A DNA stretch of 64,000 bases, from assembly GCF_000715015.1 (NCBI RefSeq), contig NZ_JMIW01000004.1, positions 1 through 64,000 of the forward strand, given 5' to 3'. Source of the DNA: Erythrobacter longus. Lineage in GTDB: Bacteria > Pseudomonadota > Alphaproteobacteria > Sphingomonadales > Sphingomonadaceae. The notes under the pieces were generated by a model, which worked only from the letters and a program-made list of their open reading frames with translations, had not been told where the DNA came from and ran no database searches. Shown in pieces: positions 26,117 through 35,734 of this stretch (positions within the stretch are counted from its first letter, which is position 1; every line of letters starts with the position of its first letter). The position numbers and the translations under genes are program-made.

Positions 26117-26806
26117 TCAGGCTCCTTGTTCGCCACGCATCGCGGCAAGCTGGCTGGCAGCGACGGGGCATGCAGCATTAGGGTTGGGAGCGGCTTCGGC
26201 TCCAAACCGGATTTCTTCTTCTTCCCACTGCGCATCGAGCGCCTCGAGATCCTGCGGGTCGTCAACCGGAGAGAGCGCCTGCTGCGCCTCTTCGTCCATT
26301 TCCACTCCGGCAATGGCGCAGAGCGCTTCGAACAGCGGCGCATAGTCCGATTCCCGCTCGGCCAGACGCGCGGCTATGGCCACCATAACCACGCCCGGCT
26401 CTGCGAGCGCTTCGCGGGCAGCCTGCTCCGGCAGGGTTGAGCAATAGTCGAGGAACAACGGCAGGTAGTCGGGCAGCTCATTGCCGCTGGGTTCCAGTCC
26501 CGCCGCAAGATAACGTTCGCGCAGGTCGACCATTGCCTGGCCACGGTCGCGGCTTTCACCATGGACGTGTTCGAACAGGTGCAGGCTGTGCGCCCGGCCC
26601 CGGTCGAACAGTTCCACATAGGTCTCCTGCGCATCATAGATGTCGCTGGTCGCCAGCCGCGTGAGTAGCGGAGCAAGCGACTTCACCGACGCGGGCGTAA
26701 GCGAGGTATCGGCCTCCAGCCGCTGGCGGATTTCGCCGATAACAGATTGCAGGTCCTTGGTCGGATATTGCAGCAGCAGTGACATCAGGTGAAGCGATTG
26801 CATCAT
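26117..26806 (-). CDS. narJ: Nitrate reductase assembly chaperone NarJ (delta subunit)
   Basis: Cytoplasmic chaperone for cofactor insertion into NarG. About 229 residues of the TorD-like helical family; contains SLLLQYPTKDLQ, SDIYDAQETYVELFDRGRAHSLHLFEHVHGESRDRG, the hallmark block of NarJ. ATG 26806 overlaps the narH stop (ATGA) with GGAGG upstream; ATG 26803 directly follows and is equally possible. Confidence 0.94.
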   Translation of the reverse strand: MMQSLHLMSLLLQYPTKDLQSVIGEIRQRLEADTSLTPASVKSLAPLLTRLATSDIYDAQETYVELFDRGRAHSLHLFEHVHGESRDRGQAMVDLRERYLAAGLEPSGNELPDYLPLFLDYCSTLPEQAAREALAEPGVVMVAIAARLAERESDYAPLFEALCAIAGVEMDEEAQQALSPVDDPQDLEALDAQWEEEEIRFGAEAAPNPNAACPVAASQLAAMRGEQGA

Positions 26807-28329
26807 AACACCTCCGTTGGGGTCTGGAGTTTTTTGCGGGTTTGGGTTGCGAACAGATTGGTCTTGCTTGACCCACCCGAGCACCCGTTGCCGAAGGAGA
26901 AGCCGCACGAACCGCGTTCTTCGAACATGTCCTCGGCATCCTCGCGGTGTCCGGTCGGGATCACAAAGCGATCCTCGTAATCGGCCAGCGCCATAATTTT
27001 GTACATTTCCTCGATCTGCGCGCCGGTCAGCCCAACATCGGTGGCAATGCTTTCGTTATGGACGCCGTCGATCGATTTGGCCCGCATGTAGCCGCGCATG
27101 GCGAGCATGCGCTCGAGGCAGACCGCAATCGGTTCCTCGTCGCCCGCTGTGAGAAGATTGGCGAGATACTTGAGCGGAATGCGCAAAGACCGGATGTCGG
27201 GCATATTGTTGTTCACGGAAATCTGCCCGGCGTTTGCCGCAGCGTTGATCGGCGACAGCGGCGGTACGTACCAGACCATCGGCAGGGTCCGGTATTCGGG
27301 GTGCAGCGGGAAGGCGACCTTCCATTCCATGGCCATCTTCCACACCGGCGAATGCCGCGCAGCCTCAAGCCAGGCTTCGGGCACTCCGTCCTTGCGGGCC
27401 TGTTCAATTACCTCGGGATCATTGGGATCGAGGAAGATATCGAGCTGGGCCTGATACAGATCTTCGACACTTTCCGCCGATGCAGCTTCTTCGATACGAT
27501 CAGCATCATAAAGCATCACGCCTAGGTAGCGGATGCGGCCAACGCAGGTTTCAGAACAAACGGTCGGTTGACCAGCCTCGATACGCGGATAACAGAACGT
27601 GCACTTTTCCGATTTGCCGCTTTTCCAGTTGTAGTAGATCTTCTTGTAAGGACATCCCGATACGCACATGCGCCAGCCACGACAGGCCTCCTGATCGATC
27701 AGAACGATGCCGTCTTCCTCGCGCTTGTAGATCGCGCCTGAGGGACAGGCCGCGACGCAAGTCGGGTTGAGGCAGTGCTCGCACAGCCTTGGCAGATACA
27801 TCATGAAGGTGTTTTCGAACTGGCCGTAAATCTCCTTCTGAACACCTTCGAAGTTGTAGTCCTCCGAACGTTTGGAGAACTCGCCGCCAAGAATTTCTTC
27901 CCAGTTCGGACCCCATTCGATCTTCTCCATCCGCTTGCCCGATATCAGGCTGCGCGCGCGTGCGGTCGGAAAGGCCTTACTCTCACCCGCCTGCTGAAGA
28001 TGGGCGTAGTCGAAAGTGAAGGGTTCATAATAATCGTCGATCTCTGGCAGATCGGGATTGGCAAAAATCTTCGCCAGCACCCGCCACTTGCCGCCCATCC
28101 TGGGCCGGATTGATCCTCCTGGAACCCGCTCCCAGCCCCCTTTCCAGCGTTTCTGGTTCTCCCAGTCCTTGGGGTAGCCAATGCCGGGCTTGGTTTCGAC
28201 ATTGTTGAACCAAGCGTATTCCATCCCTTCACGGCTGGTCCATACATTCTTGCAGGTGACCGAGCAGGTGTGACAGCCAATGCATTTGTCGAGGTTCAGA
28301 ACCTTGCCGATTTGCGCGCGAATTTTCAT
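26803..28329 (-). CDS. narH: Respiratory nitrate reductase beta subunit (Fe-S protein)
   Basis: Electron-transfer subunit with one [3Fe-4S] and three [4Fe-4S] clusters. 508 residues. First Cys group at residues 16-26 (CIGCHTCSVTC). Further groups in CEHCLNPTCVAACP, CRGWRMCVSGCP (Trp in place of a Cys, the [3Fe-4S] site) and CTFCYPR..CSETCVGR. Overlaps narG and narJ by 4 nt each. Confidence 0.97.
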   Translation of the reverse strand: MKIRAQIGKVLNLDKCIGCHTCSVTCKNVWTSREGMEYAWFNNVETKPGIGYPKDWENQKRWKGGWERVPGGSIRPRMGGKWRVLAKIFANPDLPEIDDYYEPFTFDYAHLQQAGESKAFPTARARSLISGKRMEKIEWGPNWEEILGGEFSKRSEDYNFEGVQKEIYGQFENTFMMYLPRLCEHCLNPTCVAACPSGAIYKREEDGIVLIDQEACRGWRMCVSGCPYKKIYYNWKSGKSEKCTFCYPRIEAGQPTVCSETCVGRIRYLGVMLYDADRIEEAASAESVEDLYQAQLDIFLDPNDPEVIEQARKDGVPEAWLEAARHSPVWKMAMEWKVAFPLHPEYRTLPMVWYVPPLSPINAAANAGQISVNNNMPDIRSLRIPLKYLANLLTAGDEEPIAVCLERMLAMRGYMRAKSIDGVHNESIATDVGLTGAQIEEMYKIMALADYEDRFVIPTGHREDAEDMFEERGSCGFSFGNGCSGGSSKTNLFATQTRKKLQTPTEVL

Positions 28330-31300
28330 GCTACGGTCTCCCCTTCAGGCAGAGCTTCTTCGAGCCAGTCGACCTTGCTGAGTTTGCGGACGATGACATA
28401 TTCATCGCGGTTTGAGCCCACCGTGCCGTAATAGTTGAAGCCGTAGGCAAGCTGGACATAACCGCCGATCATATGGGTGGGTTTCAGTACAGCGCGCGTC
28501 ACTGAATTATGAATGCCGCCGCGCTGGCCGGTCAGCGGCGAGCCGGGCATATTGGTGAGCTTCTCCTGCGCATGATACATGAACAGGGTGCCTTCCTTCA
28601 TGCGCTGCGAGACCACCACCCGGGCTACCAGTGCGCCATTGCTGTTGAAGGTTTCCACCCAGTCATTATCAACCAGTCCTGCCTTGGCGGCATCGACCTC
28701 GCTCATCCACACGATCGGCCCACCACGTGACAAAGTCAGCATCAAGAGGTTGTCGGTGTAGGTCGAGTGGATGCCCCACTTCTGGTGCGGAGTGATGAAG
28801 TTCAGGATTACGTGCGGCGCATCCTTGGCTTCATCGAGCATCGGCTTGACCGCCTTCGTATCGATCGGCGGGCGATAAACGCAGAACCCTTCGCCAAAGG
28901 CGCGCATCCATTTGTGATCCTGATAGAGCTGCTGCCTCCCGGTCAGCGTGCGCCAAGGGATCAACTCGTGCACGTTGGTATAGCCTGCGTTGTAGCAGAC
29001 ATGCTCGCTCTCAAGCCCCGACCATGTCGGCGAGGAGATGATCTTCCTCGGTTGGGCCTGGATGTCGCGGAAGCGGATCTTCTCCTCTTCCTTGGGCAAT
29101 GCAAGATGAGTGTGATCGCGGCCGGTGTTCTTCGAAATCGCTTCCCATGCTTTGACTGCGACCTCGCCATTGGTCTCCGGCGCCAGCATCAGGATCACTT
29201 CAGCAGCATCGATAGCGGAATCGATACGGGGCGCACCCTTGGCCGAGCCCTCCTCGCTTCTGGCTCCGTTGAGCTTGCGAAGGTTCTCGACCTCGGTTTC
29301 AGTGTTCCAGGCGATCCCCTTGCCGCCATTACCGAGCTTGTCCATCAGCGGCCCAAGCGAAGAAAATCGCTCGTAGAGCCCCGGATAATCGCGCTCTACT
29401 ACGGCAACCGTCGCCATCGTCTTGCCGGGTATCGGCTCGACATCTCCTTTGCCCCAATCGGCCACATCATAGGGCTGCGCGATCTCGTTCGGAGTATCGT
29501 GCTGGATCGGGGTCAACACCACGTCCTGTTCGACGCCAAGCACTTCGGGCGCCACTTCGGAGAATTTCTTCGCTATCCCCTTGTAGATGTCCCAGTCGCT
29601 GCGCGATTCCCAGACCGGATCGACTGCAGCCGACAGTGGGTGGATGAACGGGTGCATATCGGACGTGTTGAGATCGTCTTTCTCATACCAGCTCGCGGTC
29701 GGCAGCACGATGTCGGAGTAGACGCAGGTCGTCGACATGCGGAAATCGAGCGTTACCAGCAGGTCAAGTTTGCCTTTCGGCGCATCGTCATGCCACTTTA
29801 CTTCCTTCGGTTTCTGCGCGCCGGTTTCACCCAGGTCCTTGCCCTGCACGCCGTGGGCTGTGCCAAGCAGGTGTTTGAGGAAGTATTCGTGGCCCTTGCC
29901 AGACGACCCCAGCAGGTTGGAGCGCCACACAAACATGTTGCGCGGCCAATTGGCTGGATCATCCGGATCGAAGCAAGACATTTCAAGCTCGCCGGATTTG
30001 AGCGCATCGGCAACGTAGTCTTTGGCCTCCTTGCCTGACGCCTTGGCGGCCTTGCCCACTTCGAGCGGGTTCGTCTTCAATTGCGGCGCTGACGGCAACC
30101 AACCCATCCGTTCGGCCCGCACATTGTAATCGATCAGGCTTGCATCCCAATCACCCTCGGGCGCGGTTGGCGACAGGATCTCCTCCACATCGAGGGTTTC
30201 GTATCGCCATTGGTCGGTGTGTGCGTAGAAAAAGCTCGTGGAGTTCATCTGCCGCGGCGGACGGTTCCAGTCCAAGGCGAATGCCAGAGGAAGCCATCCT
30301 GTCTGCGGACGCAGCTTCTCCTGTCCGACATAATGCGACCAGCCGCCGCCAGACTGGCCGACGCAGCCGCACATCACCAACAGGTTGATAATGCCGCGAT
30401 AATTCATGTCCATGTGATACCAGTGGTTGAGCCCGGCTCCGAGAATGACCATCGATTTGCCGTTGGTCGTCTCGGCATTACCCGCGAACTCGCGCGCAAT
30501 CGTAATGATCTGGTCTGCCGGCACGCCGGTAATCTTCTCGGCCCAGGCGGGAGTGTAGGGCACCATTTCACTGTAATCACGGGCGACATGCTCGCCGCCG
30601 AGGCCCCGGTCGAGGCCATAATTGGCGCAAAAGAGGTCGAACACAGTTGCGACAAAGGCTTTGCCTTCTTTCAGCTGCAGCTGGCGTACTGGCACGCGTC
30701 GCTTGAGCACGCTGGGATGGTCTGTGCCCTGGAAATGATCATGCTCGCGGTTGCCGAAATACGGAAAGGCTACTTCGATCGTTTCGTCGTGATGGGCATC
30801 GAGGATGTTGGTAAGGCGGAGCACCGTGTCGTTTCCGCGGCCATCTTTTTCCTCGAGATTCCATTTGCCCTGTTCGCCCCAGCGAAAGCCTGCCGAACCA
30901 TTGGGCGCAACGACTTCATCGGTGTTTTCATCGATTGCGACTGTCTTCCAGTCGGGGTTGTTCTCCTCTTCCAAACCGTCAAGGAAGTCAGCCGCACGCA
31001 GCAGGTTCTCGGGTACGTAGGCGCCATCTTTCTCGACCAGTCGCACCAGCATCGGCATGTCGGAATATTTGCGACAGTAATCCTCGAAATATTCCGCCTG
31101 ACGATCGAGGTGATATTCGCGCAGGATGACATGGCCCATGGCCATCGCCAGGGCCGCATCGGTGCCTTGCTTGGGATTAAGCCAAAGGTCAGCAAACTTG
31201 GTGGCTTCGGCATAGTCAGGTGAGACAACCGCCACCTTGGTGCCGCGATAGCGGGCTTCGGTCATGAAGTGCGCATCAGGAGTTCTCGTCTGCGGAACGT

Positions 31301-32063
31301 TCGAACCCCACATCATCAGGAATCCAGCGTTGTACCAGTCGGCGCTTTCGGGAACATCGGTCTGTTCGCCCCAGGTTTGCGGGGATGAGGGAGGAAGGTC
31401 GCAATACCAATCGTAGAAGCTCATGCAGGTACCACCGAGCAGCGAGAGATAGCGCGAACCAGCGGCGTAGGAGACCATCGACATCGCCGGGATCGGCGAG
31501 AAACCAATGACCCGGTCAGGGCCATAAGTCTTGGCAGTGTAGGCGTTCGCCGCAGCGATGATCTCGTTGACTTCATCCCATGTCGAGCGAACAAATCCGC
31601 CATGGCCGCGAATGGCCGTATAGCTCTTGCGCTTGACCGGATCCTCGACGATCGACGCCCAGGCTGCAACCGGGGTGCGAACCACCCGCGCCTCACGCCA
31701 CAGCTTGAGCAAGCGCGAGCGTATCATCGGATATTTCAGCCGCTGGGCTGAATAGATGTACCAGCTATAGCTCGCCCCGCGCGGACAACCGCGCGGCTCA
31801 TGGTTGGGCAGATCGGGCCTTGTTCGCGGATAATCGGTCTGCTGCGTTTCCCACGTAATGATCCCGCCCTTGACGTAGATTTTCCAGGAACACGAGCCGG
31901 TGCAGTTCACTCCGTGGGTGCTGCGCACGATCTTATCGTGCTGCCAACGCCTGCGATAGCTATCCTCCCAGTCGCGGTTCTCATTGGTGGTGACGCCGTG
32001 GCCTTCGGAAAAGGCGACTTTCTTCTGGTTGAAAAAGGTCAGGCGGTCGAGAAGCTTGCTCAT
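28326..32063 (-). CDS. narG: Respiratory nitrate reductase alpha subunit
   Basis: Mo-bis-MGD catalytic subunit reducing nitrate to nitrite on the cytoplasmic side. 1245 residues, full length. His50-x3-Cys54-x3-Cys58-x34-Cys93 binds the FS0 cluster, and Asp222 in YDWYCDLPP is the molybdenum ligand, nearly the same numbering as E. coli NarG. No twin-arginine leader, as expected for the inward-facing Nar type. Operon narK-narG-narH-narJ-narI-ppiC-moaA-moaD-moaE with ATGA overlaps throughout. Confidence 0.98.
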   Translation of the reverse strand: MSKLLDRLTFFNQKKVAFSEGHGVTTNENRDWEDSYRRRWQHDKIVRSTHGVNCTGSCSWKIYVKGGIITWETQQTDYPRTRPDLPNHEPRGCPRGASYSWYIYSAQRLKYPMIRSRLLKLWREARVVRTPVAAWASIVEDPVKRKSYTAIRGHGGFVRSTWDEVNEIIAAANAYTAKTYGPDRVIGFSPIPAMSMVSYAAGSRYLSLLGGTCMSFYDWYCDLPPSSPQTWGEQTDVPESADWYNAGFLMMWGSNVPQTRTPDAHFMTEARYRGTKVAVVSPDYAEATKFADLWLNPKQGTDAALAMAMGHVILREYHLDRQAEYFEDYCRKYSDMPMLVRLVEKDGAYVPENLLRAADFLDGLEEENNPDWKTVAIDENTDEVVAPNGSAGFRWGEQGKWNLEEKDGRGNDTVLRLTNILDAHHDETIEVAFPYFGNREHDHFQGTDHPSVLKRRVPVRQLQLKEGKAFVATVFDLFCANYGLDRGLGGEHVARDYSEMVPYTPAWAEKITGVPADQIITIAREFAGNAETTNGKSMVILGAGLNHWYHMDMNYRGIINLLVMCGCVGQSGGGWSHYVGQEKLRPQTGWLPLAFALDWNRPPRQMNSTSFFYAHTDQWRYETLDVEEILSPTAPEGDWDASLIDYNVRAERMGWLPSAPQLKTNPLEVGKAAKASGKEAKDYVADALKSGELEMSCFDPDDPANWPRNMFVWRSNLLGSSGKGHEYFLKHLLGTAHGVQGKDLGETGAQKPKEVKWHDDAPKGKLDLLVTLDFRMSTTCVYSDIVLPTASWYEKDDLNTSDMHPFIHPLSAAVDPVWESRSDWDIYKGIAKKFSEVAPEVLGVEQDVVLTPIQHDTPNEIAQPYDVADWGKGDVEPIPGKTMATVAVVERDYPGLYERFSSLGPLMDKLGNGGKGIAWNTETEVENLRKLNGARSEEGSAKGAPRIDSAIDAAEVILMLAPETNGEVAVKAWEAISKNTGRDHTHLALPKEEEKIRFRDIQAQPRKIISSPTWSGLESEHVCYNAGYTNVHELIPWRTLTGRQQLYQDHKWMRAFGEGFCVYRPPIDTKAVKPMLDEAKDAPHVILNFITPHQKWGIHSTYTDNLLMLTLSRGGPIVWMSEVDAAKAGLVDNDWVETFNSNGALVARVVVSQRMKEGTLFMYHAQEKLTNMPGSPLTGQRGGIHNSVTRAVLKPTHMIGGYVQLAYGFNYYGTVGSNRDEYVIVRKLSKVDWLEEALPEGETVA

Positions 32064-34807
32064 GCGGTTGCTCCCTTGAGCTGGTTGGTTGGTTCAGCGG
32101 GGACAGGCGCCCGGCCACGTTCGATATCGTGCAGCAGGCCGCCGCGACGGGAATAAGCCCACCAGGTCAGCGCTGCGCAACTGGCGTAGAAGATGAAGAA
32201 GCCCCAGAGCGCCGCCATTGGAGAGCCGGTCGCCGAGATCGCGCTGCCAAAGCTTTTCGGGATGAAGAAGGCCCCGTAGGCGGCGATGGCGGAGGTGAAG
32301 CCGACAATCGCTGCCGATTCCTTCTCCGATTGGCGCAGGCTTGCTTCCCGAGACAGCTGCGGCATCAACCGCGGCACTTCCTGACGCATGATGTTGGGGA
32401 TCATCTGGAAAGTGGAGGCATTGCCCACCCCGGTCATAAAGAACATGAAGATGAACGCTGCGAGGAAGCCCCACCAGCTGCCCGCTTCGATGAAGTACGC
32501 CACTGCGAGCACACCGAGCATCATGAGGACGAAAACCCAGAAGGTCACCCGCGCCCCGCCCCAGCGATCCGAAACCCATCCGGTCGCAGCACGACTGAGT
32601 GCACCGACCAAAGGCCCGAGGAAAACGAACTGGAGCACATCAATTTGAGGGAACTGGTGTTTTGCAAGCAAAGGCAGACCGGCCGAAAAGCCGATAAAGC
32701 TGCCAAAGGTCCCTGTGTAGAGCCAGCACATGAGCCAATTGTGCTTGCGCTGGAAAATCACGGACTGCTCGGCGAAGCTGGCCTTGGCATCGGCAATGTC
32801 GTTCATCCCGAACCATGCCAGCATGGTCGCAACGATAATGAACGGCACCCAGATGAAGCCGGCATTCTGCAGCCACAACTCGCCACCTTCTGCGGTCTGC
32901 TGCGGTTCGCCGCCCAAGACGCCGAACACTCCAGCGACAATGACAAGCGGTACGGCAAACTGCATCACCGAAACGCCAAGATTGCCAAGCCCGGCATTGA
33001 GGGCGAGCGCGTTGCCCTTCTGCGCCTTCGGAAAGAAGAAACTGATGTTAGACATCGACGAGGCGAAATTGCCTCCGCCAAACCCGCACAACAGCGCCAG
33101 CACCAAGAAAATGACGTAAGGCGTCTCCGGGTTCTGGACTGCATACCCAATCCCGAAGGCCGGGATCAGTAGCGATGCGGTGGACAAAGTGGTCCACAGT
33201 CGACCCCCAAAAATCGGGACCATGAAACTATAGAAGATCCGCAGTGTCGCCCCTGAAAGTCCAGGCAAGGCTGCCAGCCAGAACAATTGGTCAGTGCTGT
33301 AGTCGAAGCCGATGGAAGGCAACTTGGCGACCACGACCGACCACACCATCCAGACTGCAAAGGCCAAGAGCAGGGCCGGGATTGATATGAAAAGATTGCG
33401 CCGGGCAATTCTCTCGCCGGTTTGTTCCCAGAACTCGGAGTCCTCCGGTTTCCACTCCGCGAGCACCTTGCTCGGCTTCGCTGCTGCATGCTTCTTCTCT
33501 TCATGCAGATCGGCCATTTCTGGGAATTCAGGCAGCGAGCGGTTATCCATCCCTGCTGCCTTCTGCTCCATCTGCCGAATGGCTATATGCATCCATGCGA
33601 GGGCAATGCCGACGAGGGCAAACAGCACCATGAAGCAGCTGGTCCAGATTCCGGTGAGATCGCTAACGGCGCCAAAGACGATCGGCAGGATGAAGCCACC
33701 CAGGCCGCCAACCATGCCCACCATGCCGCCAACCGAACCCACGTGGTCGGGGTAGTAGACCGGGATATGCTTGTAGACCGCTGCTTTCCCAAGCGACATG
33801 AAGAAGCCCAGCACGAACACCGTGATGACGAAGGGAACCAGGCTCATCGAAGTCGAAAATACGATGTCGCCGCGGATGCCATGAATGACATAGTCGGTTG
33901 CCGGGTAAGACAGCATGAACAGGCACACCAACGACACGCCGAAGGTCGCATACATGATCCGCCGCGCGCCGTACTTGTCCGACAGCATCCCGCCATATGC
34001 GCGAAACAGGCTGGCCGAGAGCGAGAAGGTCGCCGCCAGCATCCCGGCCGTTTTAACGTCGACGCCATAGAGGCTGACCATGTATTGCGGCAGCCACAGC
34101 GCCAGCGCGACGAACGCGCCAAAGACAAAGAAGTAATAGAGCGAGAAACGCCAGACCTGCTCGCTCTTGAGCGGTTCGAGCTGCTCCTTCAGACTCCGTG
34201 CTTTGGTCCCATCCGCTTTGCGCGCGGCAAATTCCGGATCATCCTTGGCAAACAGGTAGAACAATACGGCGATAAGTGCGAGCGCACCTGCCCACACCTG
34301 GGCGACGCCTTGCCAGCCGATCGCGACCATGACCCACGGGGCCAGGAATTTGGTTACCGCCGCCCCCACATTGCCCATGCCGAAAAAGCCTAAAGCCGCA
34401 CCCTGTCGCTCTTGCGGATAGAATTTTGAAACATAGGCAACGCCGACGGCAAAGCCGCCTCCGGCCAGGCCGAGGCCCAGCGCTGCAAGGAGCATGACGT
34501 AGTAATTCTCGGCGTAAGACAGCAAAAAGGTTGATGCGGCTGACGCCAGCATGGTGAGCGGGAACACGATCCTGCCGCCACGCTGGTCGGTCCAGATGCC
34601 CAGCATGAGCCGGGTCAGCGAACCGGTCAGGATCGGAGTGCCGACCAACAATCCAAATTGCGTATCATTAAGCCCCAACTCGGCTTTGATTTCGATCCCG
34701 ACGATGGCGAAGATCGTCCAGACGGCGAAACAGATTGTAAACGCAAACGTACTCAAGCCGAGAGCTCGGTTCTGGTCGGCGGCGTTTAGCGCTTGCTGTT
34801 TTGGCAT
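32060..34807 (-). CDS. narK: Fused NarK1-NarK2 nitrate/nitrite transporter
   Basis: Membrane protein of 915 residues made of two MFS nitrate/nitrite porter domains in tandem (about 20-430 and 480-915), each with about 12 helices, joined by a soluble Lys/Glu-rich linker (about 435-480). In such fusions (known from Paracoccus) NarK1 acts as a nitrate/proton symporter and NarK2 as a nitrate/nitrite antiporter. Conserved nitrate-signature glycines are visible (GLGLAGGGFAVG and FGGGNFASSM). ATG 34807 is chosen: AGGAAG lies 6 nt upstream; ATG 34822 has none. First gene of the nar operon, under an FNR box. Confidence 0.95.
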   Translation of the reverse strand: MPKQQALNAADQNRALGLSTFAFTICFAVWTIFAIVGIEIKAELGLNDTQFGLLVGTPILTGSLTRLMLGIWTDQRGGRIVFPLTMLASAASTFLLSYAENYYVMLLAALGLGLAGGGFAVGVAYVSKFYPQERQGAALGFFGMGNVGAAVTKFLAPWVMVAIGWQGVAQVWAGALALIAVLFYLFAKDDPEFAARKADGTKARSLKEQLEPLKSEQVWRFSLYYFFVFGAFVALALWLPQYMVSLYGVDVKTAGMLAATFSLSASLFRAYGGMLSDKYGARRIMYATFGVSLVCLFMLSYPATDYVIHGIRGDIVFSTSMSLVPFVITVFVLGFFMSLGKAAVYKHIPVYYPDHVGSVGGMVGMVGGLGGFILPIVFGAVSDLTGIWTSCFMVLFALVGIALAWMHIAIRQMEQKAAGMDNRSLPEFPEMADLHEEKKHAAAKPSKVLAEWKPEDSEFWEQTGERIARRNLFISIPALLLAFAVWMVWSVVVAKLPSIGFDYSTDQLFWLAALPGLSGATLRIFYSFMVPIFGGRLWTTLSTASLLIPAFGIGYAVQNPETPYVIFLVLALLCGFGGGNFASSMSNISFFFPKAQKGNALALNAGLGNLGVSVMQFAVPLVIVAGVFGVLGGEPQQTAEGGELWLQNAGFIWVPFIIVATMLAWFGMNDIADAKASFAEQSVIFQRKHNWLMCWLYTGTFGSFIGFSAGLPLLAKHQFPQIDVLQFVFLGPLVGALSRAATGWVSDRWGGARVTFWVFVLMMLGVLAVAYFIEAGSWWGFLAAFIFMFFMTGVGNASTFQMIPNIMRQEVPRLMPQLSREASLRQSEKESAAIVGFTSAIAAYGAFFIPKSFGSAISATGSPMAALWGFFIFYASCAALTWWAYSRRGGLLHDIERGRAPVPAEPTNQLKGATA

Positions 34808-34871
34808 GCTCGGCTTCCTCATGGATCAGCGATCAGTGGTCTTTCGCTGAGCCAAGAAAACGGGATACTAT

Positions 34872-34885
34872 TTGACCAAGATCAA
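34872..34885. promoter_or_regulatory. FNR/Dnr-type box upstream of narK
   Basis: TTGACCAAGATCAA, centred 72 nt upstream of ATG 34807; an activator site at -41.5 would give a leader of about 30 nt. Confidence 0.85.
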
Positions 34886-34964
34886 AGAGCGCGTGGAAAG
34901 ACCGCAAAACTCGCGGTCGCTTGCTATTTTCGGGAAGCGCGAGTTTTAGATATCAAGTCTTTGG

Positions 34965-34978
34965 TTGATGAATATCAA
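34965..34978. promoter_or_regulatory. FNR-type box upstream of the Dnr-like regulator
   Basis: TTGATGAATATCAA, a perfect FNR consensus, centred 55 nt upstream of GTG 35027, placing a start of transcription about 14 nt before the gene. Confidence 0.85.
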
Positions 34979-35026
34979 TCGCTGGGCTAGCCAAAGCAGA
35001 TCAAGTTGTAAGGGAAGCGAATTCGG

Positions 35027-35722
35027 GTGCGAATCGAAGAAAAGCCGGAAATCGCGCGACTTCCCCTGTTTCGCGACATGGATGATACCAGACGCGAGGA
35101 CATCTTCTCCGGTTCATTCCTGCAGGTATTCCCTGCGCAGCTTACGCTTTTCGAAGCAGGCCAGCAGGTGGATTTTTTGCATGTGCTCGTCGATGGCTTG
35201 ATCGAGCTCTATGTTCCCGGGACAGCGCGCGATACGACGATCCAGCTGATTGAGCCGGTAAAGAGCTTTATCCTCGCTGCAGCGGTCAACGATATGCCCT
35301 ATCTGATGTCGGCGCGCACGCTTACGTCATCAAGAGTTCTGCTCGTTCCAGCTGCACGTATCCGCGGTGCGATCAAGGAAGATGCTGCCTTGATGCAGGC
35401 GACTATGACTGAGCTTGCGCTTGGGTACCGGGACATGGTCAGAGCGCTTGTCGATATGAAGATCCGACAATCTGCCGAGCGGCTGGGCAATTATCTGCTT
35501 GGATACAGTGCGAAGCACGGCGATGCGTGGCAATTCGAACTTAGTGGAGAAAAGCGGGTTCTGGCATCTCTGCTCGGTATGACACCGGAAAATCTGTCGC
35601 GCGCCTTCGGGACCTTGAAGCAGCACGGGGTAAACGTAGTCGGAGCAAGAGTGCGGATCGAGGACAGGGAAGCTCTGACTGCATTTGCCCGTCCCGATTC
35701 AGTACCCGCCGATCCAAATTGA
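35027..35722 (+). CDS. Crp/Fnr-family regulator, Dnr/NarR-like
   Basis: 231 residues. Effector domain (about 15-130) without cysteines for an Fe-S cluster, a long dimerisation helix, and a helix-turn-helix with LASLLGMTPENLSRAFGTLKQHGV, close to that of Dnr/NarR-type denitrification regulators, which sense NO through haem or respond to nitrate. GTG 35027 has AGGGAAG 9 nt upstream. Divergent from narK and controlled by its own FNR box: an FnrL-to-Dnr cascade is likely, with the Dnr-like protein controlling the nar operon. The signal it senses cannot be read from sequence. Confidence 0.85.
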   Translation: MRIEEKPEIARLPLFRDMDDTRREDIFSGSFLQVFPAQLTLFEAGQQVDFLHVLVDGLIELYVPGTARDTTIQLIEPVKSFILAAAVNDMPYLMSARTLTSSRVLLVPAARIRGAIKEDAALMQATMTELALGYRDMVRALVDMKIRQSAERLGNYLLGYSAKHGDAWQFELSGEKRVLASLLGMTPENLSRAFGTLKQHGVNVVGARVRIEDREALTAFARPDSVPADPN

Positions 35723-35734
35723 GGAACCACCCGT

